A stretch of 30,976 nt of DNA from CAKRJP01 sp963597615 (GTDB lineage Bacteria; Bacillota; Clostridia; Lachnospirales; Lachnospiraceae): contig CAVBQS010000005.1 in assembly GCA_963597615.1 (NCBI GenBank), positions 1 to 30,976 on the forward strand, in the 5' to 3' direction. The position numbers and the translations under genes were made by a program. Shown one piece after another: positions 14,586 to 21,997 of the stretch. Under the pieces are notes generated by a model. The model made no database searches, was not told the DNA's origin, and was given only the letters and a program-made list of their open reading frames with translations. Within the stretch, counting starts at the first letter, position 1, and every line of letters begins with the position of its first letter.

Positions 14586-14993
14586 TCAATCACTCGTCCT
14601 TTCTTCAAGCCAGAACAGAACTCCTGTAAGCAACTGAACCACTCCGATCACAAATGGATACAGCTTTCTGATATCAATCTCAAGGTGTCCTAAAAATATT
14701 GAGATTATACCCAATATCAACAATGCCGAAATCGTGTAATCTAAAGTCATTGCCTTCGCTTTGTTGATATGCAAATCTGACATCTCATCTTCCGTGTCTG
14801 ACTTTGCAACCAAAGACACCACTGAACATATCACTGCAATCAAAAGTAATATAATGCATACAATCTTAAGAGGTATGCCATCTCCCGGAATCAAATTTAC
14901 AACAGCATATAGTAGCCACGCTAATCCATCAATCGTGTATCTGATATTATATTTCTTTGACAAGCTCATGGGTTCCTTATTTTCCTTGCTCAT
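14586..14993 (-). CDS. Small membrane protein paired with the XRE regulator
   Basis: The 135 residues contain four likely membrane segments: about 22-38 (IDGLAWLLYAVVNLIPG), 43-63 (KIVCIILLLIAVICSVVSLVA), 84-102 (YTISALLILGIISIFLGHL) and 111-128 (YPFVIGVVQLLTGVLFWL). There is no signal peptide and the termini are charged and cytoplasmic by the positive-inside pattern. The start has GAAGGAG 8 nt upstream. The family is not recognised. The gene shares a promoter with the XRE gene. It may sense membrane state, export something, or titrate the regulator; none of these is shown by the sequence. Confidence 0.75.
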   Translation of the reverse strand: MSKENKEPMSLSKKYNIRYTIDGLAWLLYAVVNLIPGDGIPLKIVCIILLLIAVICSVVSLVAKSDTEDEMSDLHINKAKAMTLDYTISALLILGIISIFLGHLEIDIRKLYPFVIGVVQLLTGVLFWLEERTSD

Positions 14994-15011
14994 AATAATC
15001 GCTCCTTCAAT

Positions 15012-15066
15012 GTGATATATTTCACTCTTATGTTATAAAAATATCACCTCATCTATAGTTTGTCAA
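15012..15066 (-). promoter_or_regulatory. Promoter and likely operator of the membrane protein / XRE pair
   Basis: On the minus strand TTGACA (15066-15061) is followed after 17 bp by TATTTT (15043-15038), an acceptable sigma-A promoter. ATATCAC (15041-15047) and GTGATAT (15012-15018), a 7-bp inverted repeat, lie at the -10 and in the early transcript, which fits autoregulation by the XRE protein. Confidence 0.6.
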
Positions 15067-15090
15067 TATAAATATGCGAAATATCTCTCA

Positions 15091-15360
15091 TTACCTTCTT
15101 CCATTCATCTGAAATTTGTCATGCCCCTTAATCTCATCAATCACGGCAGCCATGTTCTTTCTGTCACGGTGACGGTGGAACTCGTCCGACCTGTTATGCT
15201 TATGGTATAGTTTAAAATGCCTAAAGTGAGCAAACTCCTCCTCTTCAATATGCCAGTAGTGTTTTGTATTTTTAGACTGGACACTGATTGCAAACCCATT
15301 GATGAGTAAAATGTTAAAATACTCGGTATCGAACAGCTTCCGTTCCTTTTCAGTGATCAT
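15091..15360 (-). CDS. Hypothetical 89-aa protein downstream of SymE
   Basis: The family is not recognised. ATG 15360 is chosen because GAGGGGG lies 5 nt upstream and the codon lies inside the last codons of the SymE-like gene (overlap 11 nt, other frame), giving coupling. The protein MITEKERKLFDTEYFNILL is small, basic and rich in His and Arg (HFRHFKLYHKHNRSDEFHRHRDRKN), which suggests nucleic acid binding. Because it is co-transcribed with a SymE-like toxin it might be a partner or immunity factor, but E. coli SymE is controlled by an antisense RNA rather than a protein, so this is only a suggestion. Confidence 0.65.
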   Translation of the reverse strand: MITEKERKLFDTEYFNILLINGFAISVQSKNTKHYWHIEEEEFAHFRHFKLYHKHNRSDEFHRHRDRKNMAAVIDEIKGHDKFQMNGRR

Positions 15361-15559
15361 AGGCAGCCCCCTCATCAATCACTTCATCCCGGAGCGTAAT
15401 TATCAAACGACCACCTTCGCATTCGACATTCAGTGCCTCTCCTATATCAAACCCTAACTCTTGCAGCCACTTCCCCTGTAATCTTATCTGTGGAATACGC
15501 TTATAGTCTGTCCCACTTGTTTCGTAGACCTTTATTGGTCTATTTTTCTTAAATGCCAT
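15350..15559 (-). CDS. SymE-like type I toxin
   Basis: The 69-residue protein fits the SymE_toxin family: an N-terminal basic stretch MAFKKNRPIKVYE, then the signature PQIRLQGKWLQELGFDIGEALNVECEGGRLIITL. In E. coli SymE is an SOS-induced, AbrB-fold protein controlled by the antisense RNA SymR and lies near hsd genes. I chose ATG 15559 (GGAGG 9 nt upstream) although an open frame continues to 15640. Its upstream DNA has several hairpins (15586-15599; 15646-15665), and no LexA box was recognised. An antisense RNA would have to be sought experimentally. The gene lies about 6 kb from the hsd operon in the same island. Confidence 0.75.
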   Translation of the reverse strand: MAFKKNRPIKVYETSGTDYKRIPQIRLQGKWLQELGFDIGEALNVECEGGRLIITLRDEVIDEGAAYDH

Positions 15560-15822
15560 ATGTAAATACCTCCATTTGAAAACACGTGCCGAATGGCACC
15601 TTGACGGATACATTAGTACCCAATTAACGATTACTAACACCTTTCAACGATAACTTCCTATCGTTAAAAAGATGTGCATTTTTGATTTTTTAGATTTTCC
15701 CTGTGTAGCGTTTTCAGGGTTTGAACTCGAACAATTCCGCCCTGTGGCTTACGAAAACGCCTTATTTCAAGCGACTTTCACATCGCACCGAAAGTTAAAT
15801 TGTATCAATCTCGAAGGAGTTT
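15560..15822. other. Island right end: non-coding DNA with inverted repeats
   Basis: No gene was found in these 263 bp. Visible are a GTGCC/GGCAC hairpin with a GAAT loop (15586-15599) just before the SymE ribosome binding site, an AACGATA-ACTTCC-TATCGTT palindrome (15646-15665), a further AACGAT half-site at about 15626, and a long imperfect hairpin (GCGTTTTC-AGGG, 15708-15719, with CCCT and GAAAACGC, 15739-15760). Such repeats next to the boundary with comEC could be integrase-binding arms, promoter operators for symE, or parts of an antisense RNA gene. Confidence 0.55.
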
Positions 15823-18019
15823 TGTTGTTAATCCCAGCAGATATAATAGCCTCTGTGGGTTGAAGCAGCTTTAGGATTTCTTCTCCTGTAGAATTTTTAG
15901 ACCCATGATGGGCCACCTTTAAAAGATCCCAGCTTACATCATTATAATTCTCCTTAAGGACCTGCATAAGGGCATCCTCTCCCCCTGCCTCCACATCTCC
16001 GGTTAAAAGCAAATCAAGATCTCCACCAGTAACTTTAAGCACCATAGAGGCAGCATTTCCAGCTTCTATTTTTTCATCTCCAGGTCCCAGGCATGTAATA
16101 CAAAAATCCCCACTCTTATCCTGAATTTTCTTTCCCTGAGAAAAGGTCCATACTTTAATACCATTGGCATCCGCTTTCTTAACCAATGACTTCAAACTAT
16201 CATCCCAGTAAATTTCTTCCGGAAGCACCAGATTTTTTATTTTCACACCTATTTTTTGCCTTTCCATCAGTTCTTCTATTCCGTTCATATGATCCGAATC
16301 TCCATGACTTACGAATACATAATCCAAAGCCCCCACCCCTCGACATTTTAAGTAAGGTTCGATTCGGTAATGCCCCACTTCCTTTACATCACTGCTGCCC
16401 CCGTCCACCAAAATATGGAGACCTCCTGGACTTTTTATATAAATTGAATCTCCCTGACCCACATCCAAAAACATAAGACGAAGACGGCCCATTTCCTCCG
16501 GATGCACAAGCAAAAGGGAGAGCCCAAATATTAGAAAACCAAATCTGATAATTCTACCTAGCTTGATTTTCTCCCGGCAAGACCTCTCCTCTATGCCAGC
16601 TTGGGAATCCTCTTTTTTCTTCTCCGCCTTTACCCTCTCCCTCCATTTCCAGGCTAATACAAAGCCAAGGATTCCATAGTAAACTAGCATTTGCCAGATT
16701 TTTGCCTGTCCCACCACCCACCTGCTTCCTGGTAGTAAAAGGGTTTTTTCTCCCCCAAGACGATAGAAGATTAATATCCCTTTGGCAATCCACAAAAGAA
16801 AAATCCCAAGGGGCTTTATAAAAACAAAAAAGAAACTTCCTAGCATTCCACTGGCCAACAGCAAAGACATAAGAGGGATTACCAGCAAATTCAAAAGTAA
16901 AGACAGGGGTGAAAATTCATAATAGTAGTACAAGAGTATGGGAAACATGGTTAATTGAATCCCCAAACTTACTCCAAAGCTGTCTTTTAGGTTTTCTTTG
17001 ATTCTTGCCAAAACTTTCTTTTTCTTATTATCTTTTTTCTTATTTCCCATTAAAACAGGCGCCACAAAAAGCACTGCAAAAACTGCTCCAAAGGACATCC
17101 AAAACCCACCGTCATATAGGCTTAAGGGCCGCCATATAAGTACTACAAAAAGGGCCGTTACATAAGCTGTTGGATGGTCATATTTTCTCCCTGCCATAGC
17201 AGCCCCTACCTGAAACAAAAACATAACAAGGGCCCGCACTGCGGATACCGTAACTCCCACCATGAGAATATAGATCCAAAGAAAAAGGATTCCTAAGAAG
17301 CCACCAAGACTGTAAGACCCAGTAAGCCTTCGAAGGGCCCGGTACATATTTCCACCTACAAACATAAGGTGTAAGGAAGAAATTGCCAGAATATGGGCAA
17401 TGCCATTGGCCTGGTAGATATCTTTCACATCCTGGTCCATACCGCTTTTTTCTCCCAAGAGCATGGCAGACAATACAGAGCCATCCTTGTCTCCTAAAAT
17501 TTCCAAAAGATTTTCCTGCCAGTCATTCCGAAAGCTTCTGAGCCTTCTTTTCATCTTCCACCAGGTACTTTTCTGACACAGATCTTCCACTGTCTCCATC
17601 TGGGTGCTCCAAACCATTCCATGGATATTTTGTTTTTGATAATAAGATTTTTGATTAAAATTGCCAGGATCTCTGGCTTCTTGAAAAAAAGATAGGGTTC
17701 CTTTCACTTGAACCACTTCCCCTATGAGAGGGTCCTTATTATTGACATATACAAGGACTCTTTCCTCCTTGTAATAAGACTGGGATTTTCCATCCCATAG
17801 CCTGACATCTTTTACATAGACTTTTTGAAAAGTCTCCCCCTTACCAATGTCGTAGACTAGGCCTGTAAGGGTTACGGAATCCCCCTCACACCAATGCTGG
17901 TCCAAGGCGGATTCCAAAAGTCCCGGAATCCATTTCTTCCCCATAAATAAAATCAGGAAAGAAAGTAAGATCACCAAAGTAAGTAAAAGACCGCACAAAG
18001 GGCGATGTTTTAACCTCAT
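15767..18019 (-). CDS. comEC: ComEC/Rec2 competence protein, C-terminus replaced by island DNA
   Basis: ComEC forms the inner-membrane DNA uptake channel. The protein has an N-terminal membrane hairpin and DUF4131-type domain, a multi-helix Competence domain (after GLLESAL to about residue 470; AISSLHLMFVGGNMYRALRR is typical), and a C-terminal metallo-beta-lactamase-like domain with FVSHGDSDHMNG, LLLTGDVE and LKVAHHGSKNST. The domain should end after Asn-x-x-Tyr-Gly-His-Pro-His. Here the frame is normal up to G729-I-N-N732 and then reads KTPSRLIQFNFRCDVKVA and stops, an unrelated tail encoded by island DNA. The nuclease domain is therefore probably inactive. The gene is last in the chain comEA, response regulator, kinase, GerMN, comEC. 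The start ATG 18019 follows an AAGGGAAGTG site. Confidence 0.9.
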   Translation of the reverse strand: MRLKHRPLCGLLLTLVILLSFLILFMGKKWIPGLLESALDQHWCEGDSVTLTGLVYDIGKGETFQKVYVKDVRLWDGKSQSYYKEERVLVYVNNKDPLIGEVVQVKGTLSFFQEARDPGNFNQKSYYQKQNIHGMVWSTQMETVEDLCQKSTWWKMKRRLRSFRNDWQENLLEILGDKDGSVLSAMLLGEKSGMDQDVKDIYQANGIAHILAISSLHLMFVGGNMYRALRRLTGSYSLGGFLGILFLWIYILMVGVTVSAVRALVMFLFQVGAAMAGRKYDHPTAYVTALFVVLIWRPLSLYDGGFWMSFGAVFAVLFVAPVLMGNKKKDNKKKKVLARIKENLKDSFGVSLGIQLTMFPILLYYYYEFSPLSLLLNLLVIPLMSLLLASGMLGSFFFVFIKPLGIFLLWIAKGILIFYRLGGEKTLLLPGSRWVVGQAKIWQMLVYYGILGFVLAWKWRERVKAEKKKEDSQAGIEERSCREKIKLGRIIRFGFLIFGLSLLLVHPEEMGRLRLMFLDVGQGDSIYIKSPGGLHILVDGGSSDVKEVGHYRIEPYLKCRGVGALDYVFVSHGDSDHMNGIEELMERQKIGVKIKNLVLPEEIYWDDSLKSLVKKADANGIKVWTFSQGKKIQDKSGDFCITCLGPGDEKIEAGNAASMVLKVTGGDLDLLLTGDVEAGGEDALMQVLKENYNDVSWDLLKVAHHGSKNSTGEEILKLLQPTEAIISAGINNKTPSRLIQFNFRCDVKVA
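15815..15830. other. Island-chromosome junction inside comEC (probable att site)
   Basis: The minus-strand codons for G729-I-N-N732 end at 15,824 and all downstream codons are foreign to ComEC. This places the boundary at about 15,823, in a stretch of codons for a conserved protein motif, the kind of place large serine recombinases use. The exact core cannot be named without the other junction or an empty site. Confidence 0.7.
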
Positions 18020-18050
18020 GAATCCACTTCCCTTTTATTATTTTTATTTT

Positions 18051-19001
18051 TTATTCTTCTATAAGGCTCTCCTGAAACTCCAAAGGTCTGCTAAGATCCA
18101 CCACATCCCTATAAATAATATTAGTGGATCCATTTACCGAAATCTGCACCTGATCAGCCACCTGATTTGCAATCAAAGAATTCACAATGGAATAAACACT
18201 AAGCTCTGGATTTACTCCACCATACTCCTCCAAAAAAGCTCCATCAAAATTCACATAGCAAATATGGTCTCTCACAGAAACTCCCAAGATTTTGGTATCT
18301 CCAAAGCTATTCCCTTGAGCATCATTTTCCCCTGAACCCTTTAGAATTTCTTCAACGATCACCTTTTCTTTCGATTTATTACTGTTATAGCGCACCTGCC
18401 TTCTTTCCTTTACAAGAGCTGTGCCCTCTGAATTGGCAAAATAAAATACAAATTCCTGACTCTGATAATTATGAAGAGACATGCCAATATTTTGCACAAA
18501 GCTATCCAGATTCATATAGCCTACATTCTGATTTTCTGCATCTTTTAAGGCTTCATCTTCCACAAAAAAGCTAACGTAGCTTACTCCGTCAATCTGACAG
18601 AGACTTCGAACCAAAAAATACCGAAATACCAGCTCCTCTGAAGGCTTCATATCTCTATATGCAGAATTAAAATTAAGATCTAACTTTTCATCCCCTAAAT
18701 TCCAATTCAAAACAGAAATACCTTTCTGAAAAAGGCTATTTAAGTCCTCTTTTTTAGGAAGGTTCTTGTAGTCTTCTAGCATCTGCTCTACCTGGTCACT
18801 GGGACTTTCTCCCGAAATTTCATATTCTATTTTTTCCACAGAATTTTTATCCGCAGCAAAACACCAGAGATAGGTCCCTTGTGTATCTTTTGATTTTTCT
18901 GATTTTCCACAGGCCGTGGCTCCTAAGACAAGAAGAATAAGACACAGAAAAACCAAAAGAGGTCTTGCTTTAAAATCTAAACTTCTTTTATTTATTCCCA
19001 T
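18051..19001 (-). CDS. GerMN-domain lipoprotein
   Basis: The 316 residues begin with a lipoprotein signal peptide and lipobox ending at C31 (LVLGATAC). Two GerMN-type domains follow: one around 125-175 (FRYFLVRSLCQIDGVSYVSF, then VGYMNLDSFV) and one at 213-305 (KVIVEEILKGSGENDAQGN, then HICYVNFDGAFLEEYG, and VNSLIANQVADQVQISVNG). In B. subtilis GerM is a sporulation and germination lipoprotein; here the neighbours are a kinase pair and comEC, so an envelope role is more general inference. A GGGAGA ribosome binding site precedes the ATG. It starts 15 nt after the kinase stop and ends 31 nt before comEC, so it is in one operon with both. Confidence 0.85.
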   Translation of the reverse strand: MGINKRSLDFKARPLLVFLCLILLVLGATACGKSEKSKDTQGTYLWCFAADKNSVEKIEYEISGESPSDQVEQMLEDYKNLPKKEDLNSLFQKGISVLNWNLGDEKLDLNFNSAYRDMKPSEELVFRYFLVRSLCQIDGVSYVSFFVEDEALKDAENQNVGYMNLDSFVQNIGMSLHNYQSQEFVFYFANSEGTALVKERRQVRYNSNKSKEKVIVEEILKGSGENDAQGNSFGDTKILGVSVRDHICYVNFDGAFLEEYGGVNPELSVYSIVNSLIANQVADQVQISVNGSTNIIYRDVVDLSRPLEFQESLIEE

Positions 19002-19016
19002 GTTGTCATCTCCCTA

Positions 19017-20423
19017 TCATGATATGTAGGTTAGAGGAATTCGAACTACAAAGGTGGTTCCCTCTCCCACTTCGCTATATACTTTCACAGAACCTCGGTG
19101 CATAACAATGGCACTTCTCGTAATGGCAAGTCCTAAACCTGTACCGCCAATTTCTCTGGAATGGGACTTGTCCACCCGGTAAAATCTCTCAAAAATATGG
19201 TCTATAGATTCCGCCGGAATTCCCACTCCAGAATCAGCTACTTCAATATAGCAATTTTTATGATCTGCATTTAAAGAAACATGGACCCATCCACCTTCTT
19301 TATTATATTTAATAGCATTTTCCACCAAATTGGTAAGGGCCAGGGATATTTTTATGGCATCCACATCTGCTGTTACCGGCCGAAAACTTTCGTATACCAC
19401 CTCAATATTACGGTCTGCCGCAATAGGTTTTAGACGTTTTAGTACCTGCTCCACCAGATCATTCATGCTTTCCTGGGAAATATTTAAAGAGCTTGCATTT
19501 GCAGTTTTATCCATCTTGACTAGAGCCAGCAGGTCGTTAATAATACGATTTTCTCTTTCGATTTCCCCTGACATATCCTCCATAAATTCCTGATACAGTT
19601 CTAAAGGAGCCTCCTTATTGGAAAGCAGGGCATCTGCCAAGACCTTCATAGAAGCAAGGGGCGTCTTTAACTCATGGGAGACATTGGATACAAACTCGTT
19701 TCTGGACTCATCCAGGACTTTCATTCGCTCCAAAGCCTTAGTAAAACTAGCTGATAATTCCGCAGTTTCTCTGTAAGCATCTTCATGAATCGCTGCTTCC
19801 TCATAGCCCTCTGAAATTCCATCCACCCACCGGGTCATTCGATGAATCGGGCGAACCATTAGATAACTGATTAAAGATGCCAGTAAAATCGATACTAGGA
19901 AGGTAGCAAAGATAACCATGTCTGCACTTTCATTTAGGTCCACCAGGCGGTTCTGAACAGTATCCGTACACACACTTACTAGCATAACCCCAATGATCTG
20001 GTCTGCCTCATTATAAATAGGGGAGGTAATTTCTATATATTTATTTTTGGAATCATAACTGGAGGAATCCTCCCCATCAAAGCATTTTAATACATTTTGA
20101 CAAATAATAGTTTTCCCTGTATCCGTCTCATAAGTATCTACTTCAATATGAAAGGTCTGATCAATGATCATAACACGACCATTGTAAATATTGCTAAGCT
20201 CCTGAAGCTGTACCTCCATATTTTCCGAGATAATGCCCTTGGCAAACTCCTGGGAACTAAGCTGATTACATAGAATGGTGCATTGATTTTGAATCTCGGC
20301 AGTGCGCACCTTCACCGCCTGCTTCTCATAAGAATTTAAAACAACAAACTTCACCATCATGGCCGGAATCACTGCCGCCAAAACCAGGCAGAGGCCTATG
20401 CGAAGTCGTAAACTTTTTAGCAC
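19017..20423 (-). CDS. Membrane sensor histidine kinase
   Basis: The 468 residues have membrane segment 1 (about 8-30), an extracytoplasmic region of about 135 residues with a PAS-like or dCache-like fold, membrane segment 2 (168-189), a HAMP linker, HisKA with the phospho-acceptor H250 (NVSHELKTPLASMK), and an HATPase_c domain with N box NLVENAIKYN (365-374), G1 DSGVGIP and G2 GGTGLGLAI. All catalytic motifs are present. It should phosphorylate the response regulator encoded just upstream. The start is a GTG at 20423 with a weak ribosome binding site inside the end of the regulator region, so translation coupling is likely. The stimulus is unknown. The layout resembles WalK/PhoR-type kinases. 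Confidence 0.9.
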   Translation of the reverse strand: MLKSLRLRIGLCLVLAAVIPAMMVKFVVLNSYEKQAVKVRTAEIQNQCTILCNQLSSQEFAKGIISENMEVQLQELSNIYNGRVMIIDQTFHIEVDTYETDTGKTIICQNVLKCFDGEDSSSYDSKNKYIEITSPIYNEADQIIGVMLVSVCTDTVQNRLVDLNESADMVIFATFLVSILLASLISYLMVRPIHRMTRWVDGISEGYEEAAIHEDAYRETAELSASFTKALERMKVLDESRNEFVSNVSHELKTPLASMKVLADALLSNKEAPLELYQEFMEDMSGEIERENRIINDLLALVKMDKTANASSLNISQESMNDLVEQVLKRLKPIAADRNIEVVYESFRPVTADVDAIKISLALTNLVENAIKYNKEGGWVHVSLNADHKNCYIEVADSGVGIPAESIDHIFERFYRVDKSHSREIGGTGLGLAITRSAIVMHRGSVKVYSEVGEGTTFVVRIPLTYIS

Positions 20424-20442
20424 ATGTAATTTTATGTATTCT

Positions 20443-21132
20443 TTAACCCCTGAAATAGTATCCTACCCCCCACTTTGTACAAACATATTTTGGTTCGCCA
20501 GGGCTCTCCTCGATTTTTTCCCGAAGTCTACGAATATGAACGTCTACAGTCCTTGCATCTCCAGGATACTCATAACCCCAAACAATATTAAGCAGCTCCT
20601 CTCTGCTATATACCTTTCCGGTATTCTTGGCTAGAAGCTCCAAAAGGTCAAATTCCTTGGCTGTAAGATTTACTTCTTCTTCCTCAACGAAAACTCTACG
20701 GCTATCTCCATCTATCTTCATCTTACCTTTCTGAATCAGGCGACGATTGGGAAGGGCCTTCCTAGCCTTGTCTTCCCTTCGGAAAATGGCTTTGATTCTG
20801 GCCTTTACTTCCAAAATATTAAAAGGCTTTGTGATATAATCATCTGCCCCGTACTCCAGGCCAAGAATCTTATCCATATCCTCTCCCTTAGCTGTCAGCA
20901 TAATAATCGGGACATCAGAAAACTCCCGAATCATCTGACACAGGGTAAATCCATCATATTGAGGCAACATTACATCCAACATGATTAAATCATAGCTTTG
21001 TTCCTTGGCTAGTCTTAAACCTTCTTTTCCGTCATAGGCACAATCCACTTCCATGCCATCTTGTTCCAGGCTGAAACGGATTCCCTTTACCATTAATTTT
21101 TCATCATCCACAACCAAAATACGTTTGCTCAT
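20443..21132 (-). CDS. OmpR-family response regulator
   Basis: The 229 residues have a receiver domain with the acidic pocket (VDDEK at 8-12), phospho-acceptor D53 (IMLDVMLPQYDG), the conserved Thr and Lys (IIMLTAKGE and YITKPF), then a winged-helix output domain (about 130-227) with EFDLLELLAKNTGKVYSREELL and the recognition-helix region RTVDVHIRRLREKI. It is the partner of the kinase that starts 20 nt downstream. The family resembles WalR/PhoP/YycF-like regulators of envelope or phosphate responses; the target genes are unknown. A GGGG site precedes ATG 21132. Confidence 0.93.
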   Translation of the reverse strand: MSKRILVVDDEKLMVKGIRFSLEQDGMEVDCAYDGKEGLRLAKEQSYDLIMLDVMLPQYDGFTLCQMIREFSDVPIIMLTAKGEDMDKILGLEYGADDYITKPFNILEVKARIKAIFRREDKARKALPNRRLIQKGKMKIDGDSRRVFVEEEEVNLTAKEFDLLELLAKNTGKVYSREELLNIVWGYEYPGDARTVDVHIRRLREKIEESPGEPKYVCTKWGVGYYFRG

Positions 21133-21204
21133 GAAGTGTCCCCTTCTGTCTAATTACCTGCAAAATACTCTTTGAATCATTTTGAATAAAAATATTTTTT
21201 ACCC

Positions 21205-21894
21205 TTACAGGGTGATAGAATCCTTGATCTTCTGAAAGACCCCTTCCTTGATTCCACTGATGTTCATAAGTTCTTCGATGCTCTTAAAGGCCCCATTACT
21301 TTCACGATATTTCACAATTGCCTTTGCCTTGGACTCTCCAATCCCCGACAAGGTCATTAATTCACTAACATCGGCGGTATTAATATTCACCTTATCCTTT
21401 GAAGAATCCTCAGTTTTAGTCGTGGCATTCTCAGCTGTCTCACCAACTTGTCCCTGGGAATTTACAGGATTATCCAAGCTGCCATTTGCCACCTCTTCTT
21501 TAGTTGGCACATAAATCTGACTGCCATCCGTTAGCACTTGAGCCTGATTTAAAAAAGTATCGCAAGCCGCCTCAGTTAAGCCGCCTGCTCTTTTTAGGAC
21601 TTCATAAAGTCTGCTGCCGCTTTCCACCTCATAAACCCCAGGCTCCTTCACTGCTCCACATAAGTGAACGAATATTACCCCGTCAGACGTACCAAAAGCT
21701 TCCGATTCCTCCTCTTTCAAAGAAGAATCCGAAGCCTCCCCCTGTACGCTACTTTCATAAAGGGAAGACTCACCAAACTTAGTAAGTTCCCCACTGGTAC
21801 TTTCTCCACAAGCGGAAAGAATCCATAGCATACTACCTATACAAACCAGTAATCTACTGGCAAAAACCAAACATTTTTTTCTTGTCTTTTGCAT
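21205..21894 (-). CDS. comEA: ComEA-like competence DNA-binding lipoprotein
   Basis: I chose ATG 21894, which has CGGAGG 7-8 nt upstream, over an in-frame ATG at 21930. The protein then starts with a signal peptide and lipobox ending at C29 (LWILSAC). Next is a low-complexity Ser/Glu linker, an SLBB domain (FVHLCGAVKEPGVYEVESG to QIYVPT), a second linker, and a C-terminal helix-hairpin-helix pair (KVNINTADVSELMTLSGIGESKAKAIVKYR and GAFKSIEELMNISGI) that binds double-stranded DNA. ComEA passes DNA to the ComEC channel. Most ComEA proteins have an N-terminal membrane helix; a lipobox here is a variant. It sits in the same direction as the two-component genes and comEC. Confidence 0.88.
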   Translation of the reverse strand: MQKTRKKCLVFASRLLVCIGSMLWILSACGESTSGELTKFGESSLYESSVQGEASDSSLKEEESEAFGTSDGVIFVHLCGAVKEPGVYEVESGSRLYEVLKRAGGLTEAACDTFLNQAQVLTDGSQIYVPTKEEVANGSLDNPVNSQGQVGETAENATTKTEDSSKDKVNINTADVSELMTLSGIGESKAKAIVKYRESNGAFKSIEELMNISGIKEGVFQKIKDSITL

Positions 21895-21957
21895 ACTGCA
21901 ACCTCCGTTTCTTTTACGGAAGTCACTCATACCCCGCGAATGCTTTCAGACACATTC

Positions 21958-21986
21958 ATCTTACTATTTTTTTCAGAAAAATACAA
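21958..21986 (-). promoter_or_regulatory. Possible comEA promoter
   Basis: On the minus strand TTGTAT (21986-21981), a 17-bp spacer and TAAGAT (21963-21958) form a plausible sigma-A promoter about 64 nt before the comEA start. No clear terminator follows argD, so read-through from the arginine operon is also possible. Confidence 0.5.
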
Positions 21987-21997
21987 CTTCTAAAAAA

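Noticed and set aside
15646..15665. A lox-like recombination site (AACGATA-6-TATCGTT)
   Set aside because: The arms are only 7 bp and no tyrosine recombinase is in the window. It remains listed as a palindrome near the island end.
16186..16476. Plus-strand reading frame inside comEC, and similar antisense frames in hsd and arg genes
   Set aside because: They have no ribosome binding sites or recognisable domains and lie opposite well-supported genes.
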